Of a stretch of 64,000 nt of DNA, positions 7,740 through 15,547 are shown piece by piece. Made by a program: the position numbers and the translations under genes. Below the pieces are notes generated by a model. That model searched no databases. It had not been told where the DNA came from and worked only from the letters and a program-made list of their open reading frames with translations. Numbering within the stretch: the first letter of the stretch is position 1; each line of letters opens with the position of its first letter. Origin of the DNA: Litorivivens lipolytica. GTDB lineage: Bacteria > Pseudomonadota > Gammaproteobacteria > Pseudomonadales > Spongiibacteraceae. Where the stretch lies: contig NZ_JACHWY010000002.1 in the NCBI RefSeq assembly GCF_014191715.1, forward strand, positions 682,001 to 746,000, given 5' to 3'.

Positions 7740-9035
7740 ATGGGTTCCCAGACAAAAAACCAATATTCCGCCGGGTATTCCAACTACGTGCTGGGCGTTC
7801 TCTTTGTTGTCTATGTCGTAAATTTTATTGACCGTCAGGTTTTATCCGTCTTTATCGGACCGATTAAAGAAGAATTCGGCGCATCGGATACGGAGATGGG
7901 GTTGCTGGTCGGTTTCGCCTTTGCTCTGCTCTATACCATAGCCGGTATCCCGATCGCGCGTTGGGCGGACAAAGGTAATCGGCGCAATATTATAGCCATT
8001 GGCTTGGCCGTCTGGAGTGCTTTTACCGTCCTTTCCGGTGTGGCTAAAAGTTTTTGGCATCTCGCGTTGGCCAGAGTGGGGGTCGGCATCGGCGAAGCTG
8101 CCGGTTCACCGCCGGCGCACTCACTTATCTCGGATTATTTTCCCGTCGAAAAGCGTGGAAAAGCGCTGGCAATTTATGCGGCGGGTGCGTTTGTTGGTGG
8201 AGCCATCGCCTTCCTTGGTGGCGGCTATCTGCGCGAATACTTTGACTGGCGCACGGCTTTTATTGTGGTGGGCGCTCCGGGGCTATTAATCGCTTTGCTG
8301 GTGCGTTTTACGGTTTCGGAGCCACCGCGGGGTTACTCGGAAAATAGAGTAGGTGAAGCCCAGACCTCCACGCTAAAGGAAACACTCGCGTTTCTCGGTG
8401 GCAGCCGCGCCTGGATAATCATGATGACGGGCTATTCACTGCTGTCGCTTACCGGTTACGCCATTCTCATGTGGGGCTTTGAGTTTCTTGTGCGCGTCCA
8501 CACAATGAGCTCGATCAGTACTGGGCAGATCATGGGGCTGGTTATTGGTATGGGTGGTAGTTGTGGTTCGCTACTGGGTGGATATCTGGTCGATCGCGCT
8601 GGTCGGTCGAAGGTGTCTTATGCCGTGAGCGTTCCTGCATTGATGACCCTTGCAGGTATCCCGGTGGGTATTCTGTTTCTTTTATCCCAGTCCCCGGTTT
8701 TTGCTGCCTGGTCGTTTTTCGCTTTTTTTCTGATGCTTAATGTTTATTTGCCGGCCATGTTCAGTGCGAATCAGAATCTGGCGAGGTTGGATATGCGAGC
8801 GACTGCATCGGCGATCATGTTGTTTATCGTGAATATTGTCGGCGCGGGTATTGGTCCTCTGCTTGTAGGCGCACTGAGTGACCTCTTTGCTACCGACTAC
8901 GGTTTGCAGTCTATTCGCTACGCACTTCTGGTTGCCGTTGGTTTGGGCGGGCTTGGTGCGGGCTTGTTAATTTACAGCGCCCGCTTTTTGGAAGACGACC
9001 TCGAGCGTGCGCGCGGAACCGTCTTGCAACAATGA
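7740..9035 (+). CDS. Major facilitator superfamily transporter (spinster-like)
   Basis: A 431-residue inner-membrane permease with about 12 hydrophobic helices. The N-terminal motif YVVNFIDRQVLSVFIGPIKE and the loop IPIARWADKGNRRNIIAIG (MFS motif A, between helices 2 and 3) place it in the spinster-like MFS group. Bacterial members of this group often lie beside lipid, sterol or aromatic catabolic genes. SPPAHSLISDYFPVEKRGKA is the typical helix 4-5 region. Its position between a TetR gene and a YhdH-like oxidoreductase suggests uptake or efflux of the substrate handled there. Direction and substrate of transport are not predictable. The start has only a weak purine-rich site upstream. Confidence 0.88.
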   Translation: MGSQTKNQYSAGYSNYVLGVLFVVYVVNFIDRQVLSVFIGPIKEEFGASDTEMGLLVGFAFALLYTIAGIPIARWADKGNRRNIIAIGLAVWSAFTVLSGVAKSFWHLALARVGVGIGEAAGSPPAHSLISDYFPVEKRGKALAIYAAGAFVGGAIAFLGGGYLREYFDWRTAFIVVGAPGLLIALLVRFTVSEPPRGYSENRVGEAQTSTLKETLAFLGGSRAWIIMMTGYSLLSLTGYAILMWGFEFLVRVHTMSSISTGQIMGLVIGMGGSCGSLLGGYLVDRAGRSKVSYAVSVPALMTLAGIPVGILFLLSQSPVFAAWSFFAFFLMLNVYLPAMFSANQNLARLDMRATASAIMLFIVNIVGAGIGPLLVGALSDLFATDYGLQSIRYALLVAVGLGGLGAGLLIYSARFLEDDLERARGTVLQQ

Positions 9036-9096
9036 GTATTCGCCCCATTTGGAAGGTGGAAAATAATGCAAATTTCTCTGACTAAAGGACTCTGAA

Positions 9097-10077
9097 GTGA
9101 AAGCGATTGTTATAGAAAAAACCGAGAGTCGGCAACATAGCGGAATCAAGAACCTCGATGCCAGTGAATTGCCGGACGGTGATGTAAGTATTCGAGTCGA
9201 GTATTCAACCATTAACTATAAAGACGCGCTTGCCATTACGGGAGCGTCTCCAGTTGTTAGAAAATGGCCGATGATTCCTGGGATTGATTTGGCAGGCACG
9301 GTTGAGCAAAGCAGTCATCCACGATGGAAGCAGGGTGACCGAGTGATACTCAACGGTTGGGGAGTTGGTGAGGTTCACGAGGGTGGACTGGCGCAACGTG
9401 CAAATGTAAAGGGCGACTGGCTTATTGCGTTGCCGTCAGTTTTTACTACTCGACAAGCGATGATTATCGGTACCGCCGGCTACACCGCGGCGCTCTGTGT
9501 TGATGCGCTTGTGCATCATGGCATTCGGCCCGATGATGGCGAGATCCTCGTTACGGCTGCCAGTGGTGGCGTCGGCTCTATTGCAATTGCTCTGCTGGCT
9601 GAGGCGGGATACACCGTGGTGGCATCGACCGGCAAAACCTCAGAGGAGCCCTATTTGAAGGGATTGGGAGCCACGCGAACGATCGATCGGGCTGCGTTGT
9701 CGGAGTCCGGGAAGCCTCTTCAAAAAGAATTATATGCGGGGGCAATCGATGCGGTTGGCGGGAACACTCTGGCAAATGTATGTGCACAACTACGCTATCG
9801 AGGCGCTGTCGCTGCCTGTGGCCTTGCGGAAAGCCCCAAGTTTCCAACGACGGTCATGCCTTTTATCTTACGTGGCGTGACCCTGTACGGAGTCGATAGC
9901 GTTATGGCCCCGATAGCTATACGTGAGCAGGCATGGGAACGACTGGCGCGCGATTTGAAAGTCGATATTCTGGAGTCCGTGGCCACGGATATTACTCTGA
10001 GCGGAGCTCTGGAATTGGCCAACGATGTCTTGGCAGGGAAAATCAGGGGGCGATTGGTCGTAGACGTTACTGAGTAA
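9097..10077 (+). CDS. YhdH/AcuI-type NADPH quinone oxidoreductase (acrylyl-CoA reductase family)
   Basis: A 326-residue medium-chain dehydrogenase/reductase without catalytic zinc. The N-terminal EYSTINYKDALAITG and PGIDLAGTV, the cofactor loop TAASGGVGSIAIALLAEAGY (about residues 152-171) and GAIDAVGGNTLANV are typical of the YhdH/YhfP group, whose characterised members (AcuI) reduce acryloyl-CoA to propionyl-CoA with NADPH. The start is a GTG with AAAGGA upstream. It is 61 bp downstream of the MFS gene and likely in the same transcript. Whether its substrate is acryloyl-CoA (as in DMSP use) or another enoyl compound is open. Confidence 0.85.
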   Translation: MKAIVIEKTESRQHSGIKNLDASELPDGDVSIRVEYSTINYKDALAITGASPVVRKWPMIPGIDLAGTVEQSSHPRWKQGDRVILNGWGVGEVHEGGLAQRANVKGDWLIALPSVFTTRQAMIIGTAGYTAALCVDALVHHGIRPDDGEILVTAASGGVGSIAIALLAEAGYTVVASTGKTSEEPYLKGLGATRTIDRAALSESGKPLQKELYAGAIDAVGGNTLANVCAQLRYRGAVAACGLAESPKFPTTVMPFILRGVTLYGVDSVMAPIAIREQAWERLARDLKVDILESVATDITLSGALELANDVLAGKIRGRLVVDVTE

Positions 10078-10103
10078 GCTTATTGTCAAGCGAACATTCC
10101 TGA

Positions 10104-11258
10104 CTAACCCAGCGGTGCGACGCTTTTCAGAATGAGACTGACGAGCTGGGTCTGCTGATTGACCCCGGTTTTGGAAAAAATCGACCGCAGGTGGGCGCGT
10201 GCGGTATTGCGGCTGATATGCAGGCTGGCACTGGCGTCATCCAGACTGAGCCCGTTCGCCAGCGCAGTGGCCAGGCGACTTTCCGCCGGAGTCAGACCGA
10301 ACAGTTGGGTCAGGGACGTCTGTGGCGCCTCTACGCGAGCGTTAGCGTCGCTGACAAAAATCGCGATAACCGCCTCGTTGTCTGTTTCCCGGTGACGCTT
10401 TATCGCAAGTGGGCGCACGGTAAGCCCTAGCTGGCAATCACCGCTGTGATCGTAAACGGGCATGGCCTGAGCGAAAACCGTGTCACCGCGCAATCGTGCC
10501 TTCAAGGCAGCGTCGATAGCGGTTTTAAGTTTTTGGGTATCGACTGAACGCTCCAGCACCAGTTTGCCGGCGCTGATAGACAGCCCCCGATCTGCTTCCA
10601 GCAGGCGTTCGCCCATAGGGTTGGCTTCGATAAGATGCCCTTTGTCATTAAGAAAGTAGGTCGCCACCGCCAATTGCGACACCGCCTGGGCGTAGAGTTC
10701 TTTTTCGCTGCTGACGCTTTCCAGCCGGCTGTGTATGCGCAGCGCGCGCTTCAGGTGAGGAATCAAGCGATTGAGCAGCTCGCGCTCCTCCTGGTTGAAG
10801 CCGGGTTCTCCCTTGTGCCGGGTAAGCCGTAGACTGGCGTCAATATCGCCGCCGCTGGTGAGCTCAATGCCGGCAATATGATAAATACCGAAAGGCTCCA
10901 GGCTCAGTTGGTAAAACTCGCTGGTCACCAGGTCGTCCATATCCAGATGTTCATCCAGCGTTACGGTGATGTTGTCCGGGATGTTGACGAAAGGGTCCAT
11001 GCTGTAGAACTGCTTGCTGTACGGGTTGTCGCCAATTTCGCCCTCAAGGCCGGGAATGCCGTCGGCCAGAATGACGCCCCGCTCCTGTTCCGAGGGCAGG
11101 CGCAACAGCAGCACGGCACCCTGAGCATTCAAGCTCAGACGCAGGGTTTTCAGGCAGTGGGACCAGACCGGTTCGGTCAAGGGGGCTTCGTAGATGGCTT
11201 CAATCAGTTCTTGTTCGCGCTGGTCCATGTGAGTATCCGCGAGCTGTTTCGAAAACAT
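10104..11258 (-). CDS. LuxR-type regulator with C-terminal HTH (paralogue of the regulator at 51.3 kb)
   Basis: A 384-residue transcription factor. The C-terminal 65 residues form a LuxR/GerE helix-turn-helix (FGLTPAESRLATALANG, then HISRNTARAHLRSIFSKTGV). The long N-terminal half lacks an acyl-homoserine-lactone-type domain I can recognise; the middle (about 200-310) resembles a PAS-like fold (FLNDKGHLIEANPMGERLL). It aligns along its length with the regulator at 51294-52424, sharing MDPF-hIP, LRVTR/LRLTR and nearly the whole HTH. The gene is divergent from an SDR gene, with three 15-bp repeats between them, so it probably regulates that SDR set. Two start codons (11258 and 11228) are possible; neither has a strong ribosome site. 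Confidence 0.83.
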   Translation of the reverse strand: MFSKQLADTHMDQREQELIEAIYEAPLTEPVWSHCLKTLRLSLNAQGAVLLLRLPSEQERGVILADGIPGLEGEIGDNPYSKQFYSMDPFVNIPDNITVTLDEHLDMDDLVTSEFYQLSLEPFGIYHIAGIELTSGGDIDASLRLTRHKGEPGFNQEERELLNRLIPHLKRALRIHSRLESVSSEKELYAQAVSQLAVATYFLNDKGHLIEANPMGERLLEADRGLSISAGKLVLERSVDTQKLKTAIDAALKARLRGDTVFAQAMPVYDHSGDCQLGLTVRPLAIKRHRETDNEAVIAIFVSDANARVEAPQTSLTQLFGLTPAESRLATALANGLSLDDASASLHISRNTARAHLRSIFSKTGVNQQTQLVSLILKSVAPLG

Positions 11259-11317
11259 GCTACAGGAAAGGGTCGAAGGGCTGATAGTCCGGGTAGACGA
11301 TGCGGGCCCGGTTTTGA

Positions 11318-11362
11318 TTTGGGATAAAAGGCTTTGGGATAAAACGTTCTGGGATAACAGAG
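11318..11362. repeat. Three tandem 15-bp direct repeats (TTTGGGATAAAA core)
   Basis: The core GGGATAA starts at 11321, 11336 and 11351, a spacing of exactly 15 bp. The units are TTTGGGATAAAAGGC, TTTGGGATAAAACGT and TCTGGGATAACAGAG. They lie in the 131-bp region between the divergent LuxR-type gene and the SDR gene and do not belong to either coding region. Regular spacing near 1.5 helical turns and the divergent position suggest a multimeric operator, perhaps for the adjacent LuxR-type protein. Confidence 0.75.
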
Positions 11363-11389
11363 AAAGTTAATATCAGCGAGGCACAGCGG

Positions 11390-12208
11390 ATGAAGGATTT
11401 TACCGGCAAGGTGGCAGTGGTGACCGGCGCCGCCAGTGGTATTGGCGAGGGTTTGGCTCGGCATTGCGCGGGCGAGGGGATGAAGGTCGTATTGGCGGAT
11501 ATCAACGCCGATCGCCTGTCTGCTTTGGCCGCGGAGCTGAACGCAGTGTGGCGAAAAACGGATGTTTCCAGAGCCGAGGAGTTGGAAGCGCTGGCCGACT
11601 TTGCGTTTGAGTCTTTCGGGCAAGTCGATCTGCTGTTCAATAACGCCGGTGTCCTGATCGGTGGCACGACCTGGGATGTGCCCTTGAAGGACTGGCGCTG
11701 GATTCTGGATATCAACCTGATGGGCGTGCTGCACGGTGTGCAGGCTTTTGTGCCACGCATGTTGGCGCAGGGCACACCGGCTCACATTGTTAATACCTCA
11801 TCGCTGGCGGGGCTGTTGGCGGCACCCCTGATGGGCCCTTATACCGTGGGTAAGCAGGCGGTACTGGCCCTGACCGAGACGCTACATTATGAGCTGCAGG
11901 ATAGCCCGATCGGGGTGTCGGCGCTGTGCCCGGGGCCCATTGCTACCGGGATTACGGCTTCCGGCGAGGGGCGCGAAGCCCAGGCCGCTCAGACGGAAGG
12001 GCAAAAACAGTTAATGCAATTCCTGAACGATGGCATCAGTCAGGGCATGGCGCCGGCTGAGTGTGCCGAGTTGGTATTCGCTGCGATTCGGGAAAACCAG
12101 TTCTGGATTTTCACCCATGAGGATTTCAAGCCGGAGTATCAGCGCCGGATCGATGAGCTGCTGGCCAACCAAAACCCCAGCTACGCACAGTACACCGTCG
12201 ATGAGTAA
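11390..12208 (+). CDS. Short-chain dehydrogenase/reductase (classical SDR)
   Basis: A 272-residue NAD(P)-dependent oxidoreductase. The cofactor motif TGAASGIG is at residues 12-19, NNAG follows DLLF, and the active site NTSSLAGLLAAPLMGPYTVGK has the Ser and the Tyr-x3-Lys of classical SDRs. The tail is longer than in minimal members. The next gene, 74 bp downstream, encodes an HsdA-like hydroxysteroid dehydrogenase, and the upstream divergent gene encodes a LuxR-type regulator. A secondary-alcohol or ketone group on a lipid or steroid-like compound is a plausible substrate, but this is inference from neighbours. Confidence 0.86.
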   Translation: MKDFTGKVAVVTGAASGIGEGLARHCAGEGMKVVLADINADRLSALAAELNAVWRKTDVSRAEELEALADFAFESFGQVDLLFNNAGVLIGGTTWDVPLKDWRWILDINLMGVLHGVQAFVPRMLAQGTPAHIVNTSSLAGLLAAPLMGPYTVGKQAVLALTETLHYELQDSPIGVSALCPGPIATGITASGEGREAQAAQTEGQKQLMQFLNDGISQGMAPAECAELVFAAIRENQFWIFTHEDFKPEYQRRIDELLANQNPSYAQYTVDE

Positions 12209-12282
12209 TCAGTAATGATTGACGATTGAGGGTGGGTGCTAGACTCCAAAAACGTTCTACCAACAATAAATGCAGGGTCACT

Positions 12283-13044
12283 ATGGGAACTTATGCGATG
12301 ACAGGCGGCGCCACTGGGATTGGTGCGGCCATTAAAAACCAGTTGCGCGGTGAGGGTCATACCGTGATCGTGGTTGATATTAAAGATGCCGATATTATCG
12401 CCGACTTGTCGACAGAAGCCGGCCGTCAGGCGGCTATCGAAGGGATTCGCGCTGCCGCACCCGATGGCCTCGATGGCTTTGTGCCCTGCGCCGGGCTGGG
12501 GCCCGCAGCTCGGCCTTACTCGCTGATCACGCGCGTGAACTACTTCGGCGCCATTGCCACCACCGAAGGGGTTCAGGATCTGCTGGCAAAGCGAAAAGGC
12601 AGTATTTGTATGATTTCCTCGAACTCCGCCCCCATGTTGCCGGACGACGAGTACACGGAAATGTTGCTGGCTGGCGATGAAACCGGTGCCTGCGAGTTTA
12701 TCGACGGCAAGGACGCCAACCATGCCTATGCCGGCAGCAAGCGCGCGGTCAGCCAATGGTTGCGCCAGAAAGCGCCGGAATACGCAGGGCAGGGCATACG
12801 CTTGAATGCAGTCGCCCCGGGGATTACCCAGACGCCCTTGGTGGATGCCTCCCACGCAGACCCCGAAGTGGGCGAGGCGATGAAGGCGTTTGCGGCCAGC
12901 GTCCCGCTGGGTCGGGTGGGTGATCCAAAAGATATTGCCGAGGCGGTCTGTTTTCTGTTGAGTGACAAGGCCAGCTTTATCAGCGGTTCCATTCTGTTTG
13001 TGGATGGCGGTCACGATGCCTTGTTGCGCGCCCGGCAGTTCTAA
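12283..13044 (+). CDS. SDR related to 3-alpha-hydroxysteroid dehydrogenase/carbonyl reductase
   Basis: A 253-residue SDR that strongly recalls HsdA of Comamonas testosteroni, from memory of that sequence. Shared features include a start right at the cofactor motif (TGGATGIGAA), DADIIADLSTEAGRQAAI, CAGLGP in place of NNAG, VNYFGA, HAYAGSK as catalytic Tyr/Lys, LNAVAPGITQTPL, and a C-terminal DGGHDALLRARQF. HsdA interconverts 3-alpha-hydroxy and 3-oxo groups of steroids and reduces carbonyl compounds. I chose the ATG at 12283, after CAGGG, because earlier codons would add a tail the family lacks. Substrate assignment is inference, but the family placement is good. Confidence 0.82.
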   Translation: MGTYAMTGGATGIGAAIKNQLRGEGHTVIVVDIKDADIIADLSTEAGRQAAIEGIRAAAPDGLDGFVPCAGLGPAARPYSLITRVNYFGAIATTEGVQDLLAKRKGSICMISSNSAPMLPDDEYTEMLLAGDETGACEFIDGKDANHAYAGSKRAVSQWLRQKAPEYAGQGIRLNAVAPGITQTPLVDASHADPEVGEAMKAFAASVPLGRVGDPKDIAEAVCFLLSDKASFISGSILFVDGGHDALLRARQF

Positions 13045-13108
13045 AGACTTCATTCTGTAATCATTTTGGCGTAGCCTCGCGGCTTTCTGCTTTTGCTCAG
13101 AGCCGCGA

Positions 13109-13984
13109 ATGTTCGCCACTATCACGCCCGTTATTGTCCCCATCGTTGTCTGCATCGCGCTGGGCATCTGGTGGGGGCGCAGTCAGCCCAATTTCCCCAG
13201 TACCTTTGTCGGTGATCTGGTAATGAAGATCGGCGCGCCGGCGCTGATTATCGGGACCCTCGGCACGACCGAGCTCCAACTGAACGCGCTGCTGGAAGTC
13301 GCCGGTGCCGCCTTGGTACTGCTGGGGATCACCGCAGTCTTTGCGATCATTGCCTGTCTGATTTGTCGTTGGCCTCTGCGCGATATCGGGGTGCCCTTGG
13401 TGGCCGGCAATTCCGGCAATATGGGCTTGCCGCTGTGTCTGTTCGCCTTTGGTCCGGAAGGCTTGGCCCTGTCGCTGGGTGTGTTTGTTCTGTTTAGCTT
13501 GACGCACTTTACCCTCGGAAGTGCGGTGCTCACCGAAAAAGTGCCCGGCCCGACACTGCTCAAATCTCCCGTCGTGTGGTCGGGCTTGCTGGCCATCGGA
13601 TTGGTGGCGGTGGACTATGAGTTTCCGGTGACCCTGAGCAATACCCTTAACCTGCTCGGGGGTATGGCGATACCGCTGATGCTGTTGACGCTGGGTGTCT
13701 CGCTGGTCGAGCTCAAGTTGAAAGATGTGGGTACGGCGCTGTGGATGGGCGCGATGCGTATCGTGGTATCGGTGTCTGCCGGGGTGCTTACGGTGACCTT
13801 GCTGGATCTGGACGGCGTGCTGCGCGGGGTGATTCTACTGCAGGCCGCCACACCGGCTGCCGTATTCAACTATCTGCTGGCGCACCAATACCGGCGCAGC
13901 CCGGAGGCGGTGGCCGGGCTGGTGATGGCCTCGACCCTCATCAGTTTTGCCACCATTCCGTTGGTGCTGGCGTTTATTGTCTAG
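13109..13984 (+). CDS. AEC family (auxin efflux carrier-like) membrane transporter
   Basis: A 291-residue inner-membrane protein with about ten hydrophobic segments. The profile and motifs (GIWWGRSQPN, GNSGNMGLPLCLFAFG, QAATPAAVFNYLLAHQY) are those of the AEC family, which includes bacterial malate/oxaloacetate permease-like proteins. It starts 64 bp after the HsdA-like gene and may share its transcript. Its stop codon directly abuts the stop of the opposite-strand DUF3806-like gene. The transported solute is unknown; organic acids are the usual guess for the family. Confidence 0.85.
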   Translation: MFATITPVIVPIVVCIALGIWWGRSQPNFPSTFVGDLVMKIGAPALIIGTLGTTELQLNALLEVAGAALVLLGITAVFAIIACLICRWPLRDIGVPLVAGNSGNMGLPLCLFAFGPEGLALSLGVFVLFSLTHFTLGSAVLTEKVPGPTLLKSPVVWSGLLAIGLVAVDYEFPVTLSNTLNLLGGMAIPLMLLTLGVSLVELKLKDVGTALWMGAMRIVVSVSAGVLTVTLLDLDGVLRGVILLQAATPAAVFNYLLAHQYRRSPEAVAGLVMASTLISFATIPLVLAFIV

Positions 13985-14470
13985 CTACTGCCAGCCGCGC
14001 TTGTCCTGAATTTCGTCGATAAGCTTGACGGCATTTTCGTAAACCTCGCGGACTTTGACGTCAACGCCGGCTTCTACGCGCCGTGAGATCATGGTGACCG
14101 GAAAGACGAACTCCCGTTTACCGGGAATCTCTAGGGCGCGGCTGCGGCCCAGCTTGTCCGTGTAAATGGTCCAGTAAAGCCCTTTTTCCTTGCGCAGCAG
14201 CTCGCCGATAACAATTCCCATGCCCTGCAGTCTGGCCGTTTCGTGCTTTTTGACCAAGCCTTGATCCAGAAGCCGCTGCAACACTTCAAGGTCGTTCCAC
14301 TTGGTCCCGTTAATGCGGCGTCCAAACTCCAGGCTGGCGATCTCGTTCAGCTCCTCTATTTGGGTTTCCATAAAGCGTCGATCCATCTCCGACGGCGCCT
14401 CGGTGCGAAATGTCTCGGCTGCCAGCAGGGTGGGCAGCAGCGCCAGAAATACGCCAATCATCATTCGCAT
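13985..14470 (-). CDS. Exported DUF3806-like protein
   Basis: A 161-residue protein with a signal peptide (MRMMIGVFLALLPTLLAAET, cleavage likely after AA) and a strong ribosome site (GAGGAGG) before the ATG. The body has a short helical part (about 30-75, EELNEIASLEFGRRINGTKW) and a C-terminal part with YTDKLGRSRALEIPG and VFPVTMISRRVEAG, which I associate with the DUF3806 family. No catalytic motif is visible. The function is unknown. It converges on the AEC gene and is divergent from dapA, with about 200 bp between the two starts. Confidence 0.75.
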   Translation of the reverse strand: MRMMIGVFLALLPTLLAAETFRTEAPSEMDRRFMETQIEELNEIASLEFGRRINGTKWNDLEVLQRLLDQGLVKKHETARLQGMGIVIGELLRKEKGLYWTIYTDKLGRSRALEIPGKREFVFPVTMISRRVEAGVDVKVREVYENAVKLIDEIQDKRGWQ

Positions 14471-14671
14471 GGCTGACCTCCTCAGGGTTATAGGCTGGTG
14501 TTCTACAGGGTTTGACCAGATTTTAGGGGCAGAGTTTAGTCACTACCAGTCTGCAGGGGTAGCGGATTCTGCCCCAGACCAGCAAAGTCGCGGCCTGCGC
14601 CGCAAAAGTCGCTTGAGCTTGGGCAGACCCGCCATTACCATTAGCGCCTTGCGTAATTTGGGAGACGTTTA

Positions 14672-15547
14672 ATGATTACCGGCAGTATGGTCGCGCTGGT
14701 GACACCCATGCTCGAAGACGGCAGTCTCGACTGGCAGGGCTTGGGTAACCTGATTGACTGGCACATCGAAAGTGGTACCGATGCGATTGTGGCAGTGGGC
14801 ACCACCGGCGAATCCGCGACACTGGATATGGACGAGCACTGCGAGGTTATCCGCAGTGTGGTGGCCCGTGTGGCCGGCCGCATTCCGGTGATTGCCGGTA
14901 CCGGAGGCAACTCAACCACTGAGGCCATTGAGCTGACGGTTTCTGCGAGCAAGGCCGGCGCCGATGCCTGCCTGCTGGTGACTCCCTACTACAACAAGCC
15001 GACCCAGGAAGGCCTGTACCGCCACTACAAGACCATCGCCGAGGCGGTCAACATTCCCCAGATTCTGTACAACGTGCCGGGCCGTACCGCCTGTGATCTG
15101 AGCAATGACACGGTTTTCCGGCTGGCGGATATCGACAATATCGTCGGTATCAAGGACGCCACCGGTGATATGGTGCGGGGCAAGGCCCTGATAGAAGGTG
15201 TTGCTGGTCGTCTCGCGGTTTATTCCGGCGATGACGCAACCGCCATGGAACTGATGTTGCTGGGTGGGGTCGGAAATATCTCCGTAACCGCCAATGTGGC
15301 GCCGGTGCAGGTGGGGGAAATGTCGCGGGCTGCCATTGCCGGTGATCGTGAAACCGCCGAACGTATAAATAAGATGATAGAAATTCTTCATCATAAGCTG
15401 TTTCTCGAGTCCAACCCGATTCCGGTTAAGTGGGCCCTCTATGAAATGGGGCGTATGGAGTCTGGTATCCGCCTGCCGCTGACACCGCTGGGCGAATGGG
15501 CGCGCGATGAACTGCGCGAAGCACTGAAAGCGGCTTCTGTTCTGTGA
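14672..15547 (+). CDS. dapA: 4-hydroxy-tetrahydrodipicolinate synthase
   Basis: It condenses pyruvate with aspartate semialdehyde in the first committed step of the diaminopimelate/lysine pathway. The 291-residue protein keeps the E. coli numbering of the active site: Thr44-Thr45 (VGTTGES), Tyr133 (LYNVPGRT), Arg138 and the Schiff-base Lys161 (GIKDATGD). YYNKPTQEGLYRHY is also diagnostic. GGGAGA precedes the ATG by about 7 bp. Its stop overlaps the GTG start of bamC, so the two are translationally coupled, as in Pseudomonas. dapE lies 16 kb away on the other strand. Confidence 0.97.
   Translation: MITGSMVALVTPMLEDGSLDWQGLGNLIDWHIESGTDAIVAVGTTGESATLDMDEHCEVIRSVVARVAGRIPVIAGTGGNSTTEAIELTVSASKAGADACLLVTPYYNKPTQEGLYRHYKTIAEAVNIPQILYNVPGRTACDLSNDTVFRLADIDNIVGIKDATGDMVRGKALIEGVAGRLAVYSGDDATAMELMLLGGVGNISVTANVAPVQVGEMSRAAIAGDRETAERINKMIEILHHKLFLESNPIPVKWALYEMGRMESGIRLPLTPLGEWARDELREALKAASVL

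Noticed and set aside
12181-13167. Minus-strand 328-codon frame opposite the HsdA-like gene
   Set aside because: Shadow of a strongly conserved SDR; amino-acid composition is typical of antisense reading.
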